A stretch of DNA of 64,000 bases from Brachionus rotundiformis. Taxonomy: Eukaryota; Rotifera; Eurotatoria; Ploima; Brachionidae. Made by a program: the position numbers and the translations under genes. The notes under the pieces are model-generated. The model saw nothing but the letters and a program-made list of their open reading frames with translations. It was not told where the DNA came from and did not search any database. Shown here piece after piece: positions 1 to 9,688 of the stretch (its first letter is position 1; the number at the start of each line of letters is the position of its first letter). Location: NCBI GenBank assembly GCA_016802295.1, contig JAESIW010000207.1, positions 1,688,032-1,752,031 of the forward strand. The letters run 5' to 3'.

Positions 1-61
1 GAATATGAAGTAGGCCAGCTTTTTGCCGACCATTTCCAAATGATGCCAAATGTGTGCACTA

Positions 62-616
62 GTAGGAGAAAAATATCGCCAGTGGCAAGGTAGCAAGAAA
101 AATTTGACGCTAAATATCCAAGTTTTTACCATTTTTTCAAGTGACATCGAGTTGCATTATGAAGTGCCACGAGAATGTGCAGAATATTTTTTAGATACCA
201 ATTCTGGTATTTTGAGAGACAGATATCATGTGGCGGTGTGTGTATTCCAAAATTTAGAAGAAACATCCAGCAATTCAGCAGTTGTGGCAAATATATACGT
301 CTATCATTTAAAAGATAAAAGAATGGAAACAAGGTGCATCCATAATTATTTAAAATGTTCAAATAATTGTGTAATAAATTTGACCGTATGATTATTAATT
401 TATTTTAGATAAGAAAATTAATCTTAACTTCAAAATTAGACAATTAAAAGTAACCAAGAAAATATTTGTGTTGTATGTATGGTTGGGCCTGCTGACCAAG
501 TAATATTACCTTGCACTCATCGGTGTGTTTGTTCTGAATGTTTGGTTCGAATACCGGATAAAAAATGTCCCATGTGCAGGGTTCAGATAGTCAACAAATT
601 TCAAATTTCCAATTAA
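62..616 (+). CDS. CGRRF1: CGRRF1-like RING finger protein, 3' part
   Basis: This is the C-terminal part of a RING-type E3 ubiquitin ligase whose 5' exons lie outside the window. One exon opens near 62 or 65 after an AG and runs to about 371 or 384. A short intron ends at the AG before 440, and the last exon runs to the TAA at 614-616. The last exon encodes a C3HC4 RING at the extreme C-terminus: C-V-V-C, then C-x-H-x-C-x-C-x-x-C, then C-P-M-C. The exon before it carries a stretch like the conserved middle of CGRRF1 (VPRE, later RYHVAVCVF). A C-terminal RING after such a domain is the CGRRF1 arrangement, known as an ER-associated ligase. An in-frame TAG just upstream of the RING exon fixes the acceptor. 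The family name is from remembered similarity; the RING itself is certain. Confidence 0.68.
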
Positions 617-743
617 AATGATGTGTTTTTTATTAGTTAATTTATTTCAGTAATAAATAAATTTTAATCAACAAGTTAAAAGCATTTAATTGATTTTAGA
701 TAAATTTTTGTTTCTTTAAAATTTATTGATAAATTTGAAAAAA

Positions 744-1517
744 TTAGTCAAAAACTTCTTCTTTAATTTGATAACTTTTTGGCGAGTTTTTTCTAGTCTT
801 TAGATCAATAGCTCCATTTTTTTGCAAATTTCGCCTATAATTATCAAATTTGTTTCTTAATTTTGTTCTTAAATTACACTTAGATAATAATTTTAAAAAA
901 ATAATTCATAAGAAATTAAAAAATTATCTACTAGAATGTCAGGGTTATTTTTAATTAGGCTCGGGTATGCTCTTATGACCGATTCTGTTGTTTGTCTGTA
1001 CTGATCCTGTGTCGGATACAATCTAAATTTTTAAGAAAATAAAATATACAAACAAATAAATGATGTTTATCTAATACACTCTATATAAAATTATTTCGTT
1101 AAATAATACTTGAATTATTTTCACCAAATCCCATCTTTCCAGTTTATAAGTGGATTTTCTCAAGTTAGTTGCCAGTGGTTCTTTTATATTTCTTGTTGGA
1201 AAAATGAAATCTGTCGGCCACTCTCTGGCTAAACTGGCCTTATAAAATTGTCCAGGGCAACTTTGAAACTTCTCTCCTAATCTATTTTTGAAGCAAACGA
1301 GTTGAAGTGCCGCTGTTTGGCAACAAAATATCTTAACTGCTTGCTCAAAGTCCAAATATCTGATCATATAACCATTTAATTTAAAACCTTAATTGATTTT
1401 TCAATTAAAGTTTTAAATTTTAATTTTGACTTGTTTACTTTTGATTTTTTTTAATAATTCAGCCTCATATTTATAATCAATATGAGATAAAATTTGTGAA
1501 TAAGATAGAGATTCCAT
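744..1517 (-). CDS. Small SAMD3-like protein, four exons, one odd junction
   Basis: I rebuilt this gene from four minus-strand exons: 1439-1517 (ATG at 1515-1517), about 1080-1387, 932-1022 and 744-878 (TAA at 744-746). The introns are 44-60 bp. The product would be about 203 residues. It contains FIFPTRNI, then LYR joined to YPTQDQY, a YPSL helix, and finally a basic LRNKFDNYRRN stretch. In that order these resemble the C-terminal domain of SAMD3-like and related uncharacterised proteins in many animals; no SAM domain is present. Function is unknown. The junction of exons 2 and 3 does not close in phase with canonical GT-AG sites: the summed length is one base over a multiple of three. This could be a non-canonical intron, an assembly error, or a recent frameshift. 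It lies tail to tail with the CGRRF1-like gene and 180 bp downstream of TRAPPC6. Confidence 0.55.
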
Positions 1518-1699
1518 TATTTTGAATATTTTTAAATTCAATTCTTGTTCTTATTTATATCCAGTTAAATACTTGACTTGTAAATTGTGCAATTCTATAA
1601 ATAGTTTTTTTTTTGTATTAAGCAAAATAATTTAAAATTGTTTATTTAAATAATTTATTCGTAAAAAAATGAATAAAAATTAAAAAAAATTATTTAGCA

Positions 1700-4036
1700 T
1701 TATTTATTGCTTTTGACTATTGCTGGACTCATATTAATTTGAAATTTACAGCAAGGTGCTGATTTAATATCAAAAGTTACCGTGTTCGGATATCCCAAAT
1801 TGCTCACAACTCCTTTAAGCATGCCACAAATGAACCATAAATACTTAAATTTTGATTTGAATTTTAAAAAAATGGTTAACTAATTGGTTTTTTACATAAA
1901 GTGTTGTTGGTGAATTGGGATCATCTGAAATTTGACTCATAATTCTGAAATTGTTGTCCTGAAGAACAAATATACCCTTAATAATTAAATATCAAAAAAT
2001 ATTTTATATATTCAAATATTTATATACTGAATTGTTGGTTCTAAGATTGTCTATTTGTTTTGAAAAAAGGCTTGTCCAAAAGTCTTTGCAAACATATTTC
2101 ATTATTCCTATCTCATCTGTAAATCTGTAAGTATCTGGAACCATTCTTAAAAAATTAATTCATAAATTTTTTATTGCTTTTCATTATGAGTGACTTATTA
2201 ATAAGAAGAAATTTTCCAATTTTTAATAAAAATGATTTCTTTGATAAGATTGAGTGGTAACCATAACAAGATCATGGAAGAAATATTCTTTTTTATTTAT
2301 TTCAATTCATGTTCAATTAATATTATTAAAAAATAAGCTTTGGCTATTGATGTTTACTAATTTATTTATTTTCAATTAAAAAAAAATTAAGATTAAATTT
2401 TTTACCTTAATTTAAAATTATTTTGTTGGTTAAATAATTAATATTCTTAAAATAAAATGAAAAATAGATAGTCTTCTTTTAACTAGATATTCTTAGACTT
2501 AAAATTTAGTTGTCAACTTTGTATTTTATTTATAAACAAATAGAATCTAAATTTTACAAACTAAAATAAGAAAAACTAATACACAATTTATATGTTATTA
2601 TTTATTATCTATTTATATTAATTTTATTTTATTTTCTATGAGAGGTATGGACTACGAAATGCGATTGCTGAAGATGGGGCTTACCAAACTAAGTGAAAGG
2701 CGAATGAGAGGAGATCTGAAGAAAAATGCTCAAAGTTAAGAGGAATAGAGGAATTAGTATGAGAATGCATAGGGAGAGCTTTTCTTCCAAGCTGAGAAAT
2801 GATTTTGCAACTGCAGTGACAGGCTGACATGTTTTCTTTCTAAACACAGTGGTCCTACAATGGAACAGATCGCCTAATAGTGCTGTATCCTTCACATCCA
2901 CTGAAGTTTTCAAGGCAACGTTGGCAATGTATATTGCTGCTACAGCAATTCCACAAAGAGTAGTAATGGGCTCAGATATTTTTGTTAGAATTTCGCAGCA
3001 AGAACTTCTAACTAACTAACTTATCTAAATAAAGCAAAAGAAAAAACATTTTTATCAATTATCAGCTTTAAGTTAATGAGAATAAGTCAACATTTTTTAA
3101 TTTATTTTAAAACTTAATCTTTAATAAACTGATCTTAATACTAGAAAGTCCGGCTGATTATTTATAAAAATTCCAAATTAAAATATCAAAAGAGATAGAT
3201 AAAATTTATTTAAAATTTGATTATTAAAATTTGATCTTAAGTTTCTTTGAGTAGTTTTTGATAGCTTTATTTCTTTGAGAAAATATTCAAGTTTATATTT
3301 ATAATAAAAGGGTTTTAAAAACTCTTCGGCTTTTCTAGTGTTAAAGAAAGGTCGATCAGCCGCCTTAAAGTACTAATCCTCTCCGAGAAGAAGAAATAAA
3401 AAGTTGGCCGTCAAGGATCATCATCACCAGTCTTTTCTGCTAACTACCAGGTCGCCTAAGCATAAAAATTGGTTACAGAGAAAAAAATATTAAATTAATT
3501 CAAACTAATAAAACAATTGAAGGCTTTTCTGCAAGTGCGTAGGGCTAACTAACAGGGCGCTTAAACATAAAATTAGATAAATCAAAGAATTAGCCCAGTG
3601 TAGTAATGGAAAGGTCCAACATCAGTCAACTGAATTGACCACATGTTCCAAAAGGACTGAATAAGGAAAAAAAAAATTTGCACATAAATCAAGTGGGTCG
3701 ATTAGAGAGCAAATATAAAAGATAATTTTGACACATTTGTTTTATCTGTCCCTTTGTATAAAGCTTTTTTAAGTATCTAAAGCTCATATTAATAAAAATA
3801 AGATAATTTTAATTCATTTTTGAAGATATTTCTATATATGTTAGAAAATTTCTCTAAAAATCGAAAAAAAATATTTAATAAAATAATAAATGCCTTTCAA
3901 TAAGTTGGTATCCAACTTTGAAGCCGATCGATTCCATGGTCTTTTGTACATCCTCGTCCGAGTTGCGGTTCCTGGACAAATAGTTCTGCACGGCTATTTG
4001 CAAATACTCGTACACGCCGTCCTCTACCAGTGCCAT
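1700..4036 (-). CDS. TRAPPC6: TRAPP complex subunit 6
   Basis: TRAPPC6 is a small core subunit of the TRAPP tethering complexes that act as Rab exchange factors in ER-Golgi traffic. Four exons join to 486 nt (161 residues plus stop), the normal family length: 3894-4036 (ATG at 4034-4036), 2028-2145, 1896-1976 and 1700-1843. Exon 1 gives MALVEDGVYEYLQIAVQ and ends in GFKVGYQLIER. Exon 2 holds KYVCKDFWTSLFSKQID followed by LRTN, and exon 3 GIFVLQDNNF. Exon 4 has the CGMLKGVVSNLGYP block and the terminal CCKFQI stretch. All are family signatures. Intron 1 is about 1.75 kb, far longer than its neighbours, and starts with GC rather than GT. It holds a retrotransposon relic and a degenerate repeat. 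Introns 2 and 3 are ordinary, about 51 bp each. Confidence 0.93.
2641..2945 (+). mobile_element. Decayed non-LTR retrotransposon ORF2 tail
   Basis: The plus strand encodes a run reading YEMRLLKMGLTKLSERRMRG followed by DL, then a stop. After a frame change come a His/Arg/Phe run (HRESFSSKLRNDF), another stop, and LQWNRSPNSAVSF with FKATL. This is the order of the C-terminal tail after the reverse transcriptase of many CR1/Jockey/RTE-like LINEs (R-L-x-x-L-G-L-x-x-L-x-x-R-R-x-R-G-D-L, then WN-x-L-P and FK-x-x-L). Stops and frame changes show it is dead. It lies in antisense inside TRAPPC6 intron 1. No reverse transcriptase core, 5' part or poly(A) tail is recognisable. Confidence 0.7.
3325..3575. 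repeat. Degenerate ~95-bp direct repeats in the TRAPPC6 intron
   Basis: Three loosely similar segments begin near 3331, 3432 and 3523, each opening with CTTTTCT. The second and third share the order CTAACTAnCAGGnCGC, then CnTAAnCATAAAA. The area is more GC-balanced than the surrounding intron. It may be the inner repeats or end of an otherwise unrecognised transposable element. No coding potential was seen. Confidence 0.4.
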
Positions 4037-4466
4037 TTTTTTTCAATTTATATTTTATTTTATTATAAAATTAATAAATAATCTTCGAATAGAGAATAGT
4101 TAATTTAAAATTTACCAATTAATTAAAATACAAATGTACAAATGGTGAATGTCAACATCCACAAGACTCTTCATTTTTAAAGCGATCATTATTAATAACA
4201 ATTATTTTAATAAATTTGAAAAAAATTTGTTTAAATTTTTATTACTTGTGTTAATAAAGTTTAAAAAAAAACTAATAATAAAAATAAAAATAATAATAAT
4301 AATAATAGTAAGAAAAATCATAAGATTTACCCATATAGATAAACAATAGAACATTTACACTCATAGAAGCCGAAAAATAAAGATTGTTTTGTGTGTGTAT
4401 ATCTTGGCCCAGGTGATAACAATTTATTAATTAATCTATTAGACAAGATAAAGATGAATTAAAATA
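4037..4466. other. Intergenic, TRAPPC6 to RBM25
   Basis: AT-rich DNA between two genes on the same minus strand. It must contain the RBM25 3' end and the TRAPPC6 promoter. I see only A/T runs and short trinucleotide-like stretches (ATA/ATT near 4285-4310), and no further gene. Confidence 0.5.
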
Positions 4467-6539
4467 TCATATTTTACTTTGGATGCCGAGACGCTTGGCC
4501 TCGGTCTCGTAGACGAGCAGGCGCCACATCTTCTTGACGAACAGCTCGGCCTCTTCCTCAAGCACGACCTTGACCTCGTCGAGAAGCCGCTCGGGCCGCG
4601 TCTGACTCCTCACCTTGGCGCAAATAAAGTCGTTCAGGCTCTCCTCCTCCTCGCCAATGTACTCAATTATTTTCTTGTTTATCCACGGCTTGATACGCTT
4701 GTCCATCAACGCGTCGTCCAGCTGGCTCCAATCGATGCCAAAGTTGAACAATTCGTCCCGGTCGGCCGGAATACTCTCGACCAGTTTTTTCACTGCGCGC
4801 TTCTTTTCCTCTATGTTTTTGTTAAAGACCATGCGCGCCTTTTTCGCCGCCACCGTCTGCTCCTCTTCCTCTTCGGCAAATAGCTGATTTTTTTGCACCA
4901 CAACAGCGCTTTTCTCGCGCTGCACCGACCTGATCTTAACCGCAGTGGTTAAATTCATGTTTTGTCTGAGCTGGCCGGAGAAGAGCGGCGAATTGGACTC
5001 GCCAGGCGAGTCTATCTTCATCGGCGAGTCAATGCTCGCCTCGGGAGTGTCCATTTTTTCCACCTGTGGACTGGACTCCTCGGTCACGGGGGTTGCCTCG
5101 GTCTCTTGCGCTTTTTCCTCTTCTTCTGGCTGCTGTTCTTCAACGGCCGGCTGGCTCTCGGGCTCGGCGCGGCTCTCGCTCGCCTCGACCTCCTGCTCGA
5201 CCTTGTCCGGGTTGAGCGCGCCCAATCGGACCCCGTCTCCGGCCACTTCATCGGCCGCCTCCTCCTCAGAGCTGCTCGACGACGATTCGTCTACGTCCTC
5301 GAATATTCTCTTAAGCCTGACATTTTCATCATTCTGAATGCGCTTGGCCTCGGCGTCCACGTCCTCTGTGACGCCCTTGTTGGCCAATTTTCTCTTCAGC
5401 TCGTCCAATTCTTCCCTCTCCCTGGCACGGTCCTTTTCGTCGGCCTCGATCTCCTTTTCGCGCGCTTTCACCTTCTTCTCGAACGACGAGCCCTTGAAGT
5501 AGACCGTGTCGTCCTTGGAGTCGTCGTAGTCCTCTAAAAATTGGCGCAGCTTTTTCGCCTCTTTCATGACCATTTTTTGCCGCTGTGCCTCCTTTTTCTT
5601 CTCAATCGAGTACTCGTACTTTTTCTTTTGTTCCCGGGCCTCCCATGCGTCGAGTCGTTCCCGATAGGCCATTTCTTTTTCCCTGAGCTTGCGCTCGAGA
5701 CGGCGCCTCTCCTTCTGCTCCTCGGTCTCTTCGGGACGGTTCTCTTTGTACAGGTCGCGTTCGAGATCGCGCCGGCTTGAGGAGCCGCTGCGCGAGCGCT
5801 CGTGGGAGGGCGACGAGGGCCTGCGGCGGGGCGAGCGCTCCCTGCGCCGATCGCCGGGCGACCTGTCGCCGCTTTTCGCCTTGTCCTCGTCGGGCTTGTC
5901 GACTTTGGGCGCGGACGGCGTGGCGGGCTTGTCGGGCGCGGGCGCCTGCTCCTCGGGCGGCATCAGCTCCTTGGCGTACGTCTTTATGATGGTCTCGAAC
6001 GAGTTGAGAACGGTTCGGTCCTCTTTCAGGTTGTTTTCGTCGACGTACTCGAGATTTATGTCGGCGTTGTCGTCGTCGGGCGCTTGGCGCCGCCGTCTCG
6101 TCGGGTCCATGGCGCACAGCTTTTTTATGTGATCGCTGAGCAGGTCGCGCGTCTTCTGGTCCACTTTGACTGAGATTTTTTTGTCGGCTATTTCGTAGCC
6201 GTTGAGCAGACGGATGCAGCGCAGTGTGGCGTTCGGGTTGTCGTATTCGCAGAAGCCGAATGTTTGCAGTTTGCCGCCGGCGCCCGTCGCCCTCTTCCAA
6301 TTCAGCACGTTGCCGCACTTTTGCAGCATTTGGCGCATCATAGCGTCCGGCGCCCGCTCCGATATGTTTCCCACAAACACCGTGGTCGCCTGTGTTCTTT
6401 CAACGATGCTTTTTAGTGGGGGCATGCCCGGAGGAAGTATAGGTGGTCTTACTGGAATCATACCTGGCGGCGGGATCATTGGCGGATAGCCGTAGCCCGG
6501 CTGCATCATCATGGGCCTTGTTGGCGGTGTGAATGACAT
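4467..6539 (-). CDS. RBM25: RBM25-like splicing factor (RRM plus PWI)
   Basis: Nuclear RNA-binding protein associated with splicing and exon choice. The likely start is the second ATG (6537-6539), giving MSFTPPTRP, which matches the family's MSF-Pro-rich beginning; an in-frame ATG seven codons upstream is possible. Domains in order: a Pro/Met-rich N-terminus; an RRM at about residues 50-130 (TTVFVGNISERAPD for RNP2, LQTFGFCEY for RNP1); an Arg/Glu/Asp-rich coiled region with RS-like SPRRRPSSPSHERSRS at about 240-260; an acidic region; and a C-terminal PWI domain at about 605-690 containing DKRIKPWINKKIIEYIGEEE. It is one uninterrupted exon of about 690 codons. It is strikingly GC-rich against its flanks, which gives long shadow ORFs on the opposite strand. 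Full length for the family. Confidence 0.95.
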   Translation of the reverse strand: MSFTPPTRPMMMQPGYGYPPMIPPPGMIPVRPPILPPGMPPLKSIVERTQATTVFVGNISERAPDAMMRQMLQKCGNVLNWKRATGAGGKLQTFGFCEYDNPNATLRCIRLLNGYEIADKKISVKVDQKTRDLLSDHIKKLCAMDPTRRRRQAPDDDNADINLEYVDENNLKEDRTVLNSFETIIKTYAKELMPPEEQAPAPDKPATPSAPKVDKPDEDKAKSGDRSPGDRRRERSPRRRPSSPSHERSRSGSSSRRDLERDLYKENRPEETEEQKERRRLERKLREKEMAYRERLDAWEAREQKKKYEYSIEKKKEAQRQKMVMKEAKKLRQFLEDYDDSKDDTVYFKGSSFEKKVKAREKEIEADEKDRAREREELDELKRKLANKGVTEDVDAEAKRIQNDENVRLKRIFEDVDESSSSSSEEEAADEVAGDGVRLGALNPDKVEQEVEASESRAEPESQPAVEEQQPEEEEKAQETEATPVTEESSPQVEKMDTPEASIDSPMKIDSPGESNSPLFSGQLRQNMNLTTAVKIRSVQREKSAVVVQKNQLFAEEEEEQTVAAKKARMVFNKNIEEKKRAVKKLVESIPADRDELFNFGIDWSQLDDALMDKRIKPWINKKIIEYIGEEEESLNDFICAKVRSQTRPERLLDEVKVVLEEEAELFVKKMWRLLVYETEAKRLGIQSKI

Positions 6540-6994
6540 GTTTAAATGCGTCTCTATCAATTATTAACTTATTTTTTATTTTTTTATTTTTTTTTGTTTG
6601 ACTTTTAAAATAAATATAAAATGTAAAAAAAATTTTTTATATGGTTCTAGAGAATTTTTATTTAGAAAATTTGTTTATGATTTTTCTTGCTAGAAAACTA
6701 AAGTCTATAGTTGACGAGTTTATATTTTATAAATTTTCTAGGTGTGCAAAACTAACTTGACAATTTGTCGTGCTTAAAGGCTTGTATTTATAGTCAAGTT
6801 GAGACACACGATTGCATACACGGACCATCTGCATTACACAACAATACATTATAAGCAAGAAATGCTGTCTCCAACATTTACCTTGTGAATACATTTGTGT
6901 TGTAAAAAAAAACTTTATACTTACTTAGTATTTTGGAAACACGACGAATAGGAATGAACAAAAAACAAAAGATTTAAATGAAATAAAAGATTCT
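6540..6994. other. RBM25 upstream region
   Basis: About 450 bp of AT-rich DNA with the presumed RBM25 promoter. It has T-runs directly before the start codon but no convincing TATA box. No gene was seen. Confidence 0.4.
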
Positions 6995-7461
6995 GTGTCT
7001 AAATCTTTGGAGTTTTATGATGATCATATGGATTTTTATACTTACTTGGAACAGACTTGGCTCGGCTATGATCAAGTAATGGAAAAAGGTCGAGGTAAAA
7101 ATAAGCGATCGGTACTTGTACTCAAAGATCCGTTATTTAGTATTAAGTTATGGAATTTTAATAGTCGAATTCATGAGTGTATGCCACGAACGAATAATTT
7201 CGTAGAAGCGTGGCACAATGCATTTAGTAGCATGTTGTCGAAGCATCCTCTAGTAAATTCATTGATTGATACTTTTAGACTTGAAAAAAAGAAAAATGAA
7301 GATACATATGTATAAGTATTCAATTAAAAACTGGCATTGTTTACAAAAGACTACCAAAATACATAGTATCAGACAACAGAATACAAGAGATAATGAAAGA
7401 ATATTCTTTAGAAAATTTCAATAGTTTTTATCCAAATTTGAGTAAATTATCAAAATATTAA
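6995..7461 (+). pseudogene. MULE/FLYWCH-type transposase C-terminal fragment
   Basis: The first frame (to 7315) encodes an open fragment with DPLFSIKLWNFNSRI, then MPRTNNFVEAWHNAF, then HPLVNSLIDTFRLEKKK. This is the characteristic end of MULE-type transposases often linked to FLYWCH zinc fingers: LW, RTNN-x-VE-x-WH, HP-x-x-x-x-x-I. Just after 7310 the family's ending continues in another frame, through LKTGIVYKRLPKYIVSDNRI to a TAA at 7459-7461, so at least one frameshift separates the halves. The N-terminal zinc finger and catalytic DDE core are absent. It is a dead, truncated copy. I saw no terminal inverted repeats near it. Confidence 0.75.
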
Positions 7462-9655
7462 TTTGTGATTAAATTTAGAATAATTGATTTATTGATTTTT
7501 TAATTAAGCTTTTTTGAACTTGCGATTTTTTACCTGTGCTATTTTAAATTATGTTATTTTAATATCTGCTATTTTAATCCCCTGCCAAAAAATCTTATTT
7601 TGTATTTTTCTACAATATAACTTCGGCTTATTATACCATTATCATTAGTGAAATAGGCTTGAGTGGGTGATGATAATGGTCAAATTCCTGAGAATAGTAC
7701 CAGGAAATCACCAAGAGTCAAAACTCAAACTCAACATATTCAAGTCAATCCTCACTACTAAACTCTCTAATGAATCTTAAATTATAAACTTTGGAAAATT
7801 TTTTTTTAATATTCTCTTTTTTTTAAGCTGGGGAAGATGCAGTATCAAAGAACGAATACTTAGTTTATTGTGCATTTAAGGAAATATTATAGAATGCTTT
7901 AGTTTCAGAAGTCTGACCATACCACATTCTATACGCATCACTCGTGTAATATAATTTTGTCAATTTTTGTATACCAAAGCTTACAAATATAAATTACAGT
8001 TGTAAATCATAAATTCAAATTAATTCTTGTAATCCAAAGCCGGCTTGGCTTTGAATATTATAGATAAAAAGTTTAATTCTATGGAAATATAAAATATCTC
8101 AAAAAAAATTAGCACTTTATCCAATTGATATAAAGACGCGACATTTTATTTTTAGCTGTAAGAGTAAGACTGTTGTCATGTCTTTTTTAAATATTTTTAA
8201 AATTTTTATAAAATGAAGCACCACTTATTCTCGTATATAAATCTTTTAACATGGCGAATGGGTATTGATTTTTCGTCCAGTACAACCATGTTAAATTTTT
8301 AGAAGTAATTTATTTATATATAGTATATTAAAAATAAAGAAAAAATAACTTTCTAATTTTTGTTGCCATTCAAATGGATGAATTTGCAGAAAAATGAAGA
8401 AACAATTTATTCATTAATTGATCTTGGTTTAAGATTATTTAGTACACTTTGTTAAAATAATACATTTTTGTGCTTAAATACTATAGAACTCTACATTTTA
8501 ATGTTTTATTTTATTTTTATTTATTTAAATGTCCATTTTTTCAATCAATTTTAAAATGCAATATTTATTTAAAATTTGTTTTTAATGCCAAAAATCAGAC
8601 ACATTTTCCTTCATTTATGTTGGATAGATCTCAAAAAAAAAATATGTTGATTTTGAAAATTGTAAAATTTTTAATAATCTAAACATAAGAAGTCATATTT
8701 TACCAAAGTTATTCAATTTTTTAAGTATACTTTATTTTATTCTTAAAAAATTGAGAAATTTGAAAAATTAAAAATTTTTATTAATTCAAGTTTTTTATAA
8801 AATTATTACTTAATATAAAATTCTTTAAAATTTTAACTTGTGTTAAATTTATTTATTTAAATCTCGTGATTTCAAATTTATCTTGTATTTTATTATTTAT
8901 GCAGTAATATATTAATATTTTAAATGAAGAAGATACTCAGTCATACAAATTTTCGAAAGAATTATTAAAAATTTTAAACTGGTCAAACAAAAATTTAATA
9001 TTGTTAAAAATTATTATTTCTTTAATTAAGTTAATAAGTTAAATAATAAAAAATTAATTTATTTGTTAGCCTTATTTCTATTTCGAAGTTAAACAAATGC
9101 CAATTTATATTTTTATAGTTTTGATGGTCATAAATATTAAATTTCCAACAAAAAAAACGATAATTTTTTTATTTGTCTATCAACAAGAAAATGTTTAATT
9201 TTTAATATAAAAAACTTAACTTATTTTAAACAAGTTGAAAATTTTTATCAGAATTAGTGCTCTAAATCTACAATTTTTTATCGAATTTTATTTTAATTAA
9301 ATCTTTCAATTTAGCCATTGGTTTTCTGAAATTTTCAATTGATTTTAGAACCTAATTATTAAAATACTATCATCATAAATATCCTTATCTCTCTATAGTG
9401 ACTAAATATCAGATCATTTAATCAACGACAAAAATAAAAACCCACTTATCTTAATTATAATTAATAAAATTTGAAAAAAGCACAGGTAATTTTAAAATTT
9501 GAATTTTATTTTTGAAACAAAAACTTTATTTGTCTTTTGATAAGAACACGACCTAAATTGTACAGTATTAGTAATAATATATTATTTTTAATATTAATCA
9601 TCTATATAGCAATTTAAAAATTGGATTTTTTTAAGTTCATAAATTTCTTAAACAA
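7462..9655. other. Gene-free AT-rich stretch
   Basis: About 2.2 kb without a supportable gene. The only clear structure is an 11-bp inverted repeat, ACCATTATCAT at 7635-7645 and its complement at 7670-7680, with a 24-bp loop. Short open frames such as 8470-8682 are low-complexity and have no homology that I recognise. Confidence 0.5.
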
Positions 9656-9688
9656 TTGATTTTCTCTACCTTGCCAAGGAGAGATAAA

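Noticed and set aside
2689..2913. Minus-strand ORF of 74 codons
   Set aside because: It is the antisense of the retrotransposon relic; the plus strand carries the conserved motifs.
3890..4081. Plus-strand ORF of 63 codons
   Set aside because: It is the antisense of TRAPPC6 exon 1, whose minus-strand reading is a clear family match.
4479..6489. Many long plus-strand open frames across 4.5-6.5 kb
   Set aside because: All are antisense shadows of the GC-rich RBM25 coding strand; none has a recognisable domain.
4467..6539. GC-rich segment as bacterial contamination or horizontal transfer
   Set aside because: It encodes a purely eukaryotic splicing factor with RRM and PWI domains, so transfer from bacteria is excluded.
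7635..7680. 11-bp inverted repeat as a MITE or terminator
   Set aside because: No target duplication or second copy was seen, and in eukaryotic DNA a terminator hairpin has no meaning here. It is kept only as a local structure.
8470..8682. 70-codon ORF
   Set aside because: Composition is low-complexity (Phe, Leu, Lys, Ile, Asn) as expected from AT-rich DNA; no TATA, introns or homology were seen.
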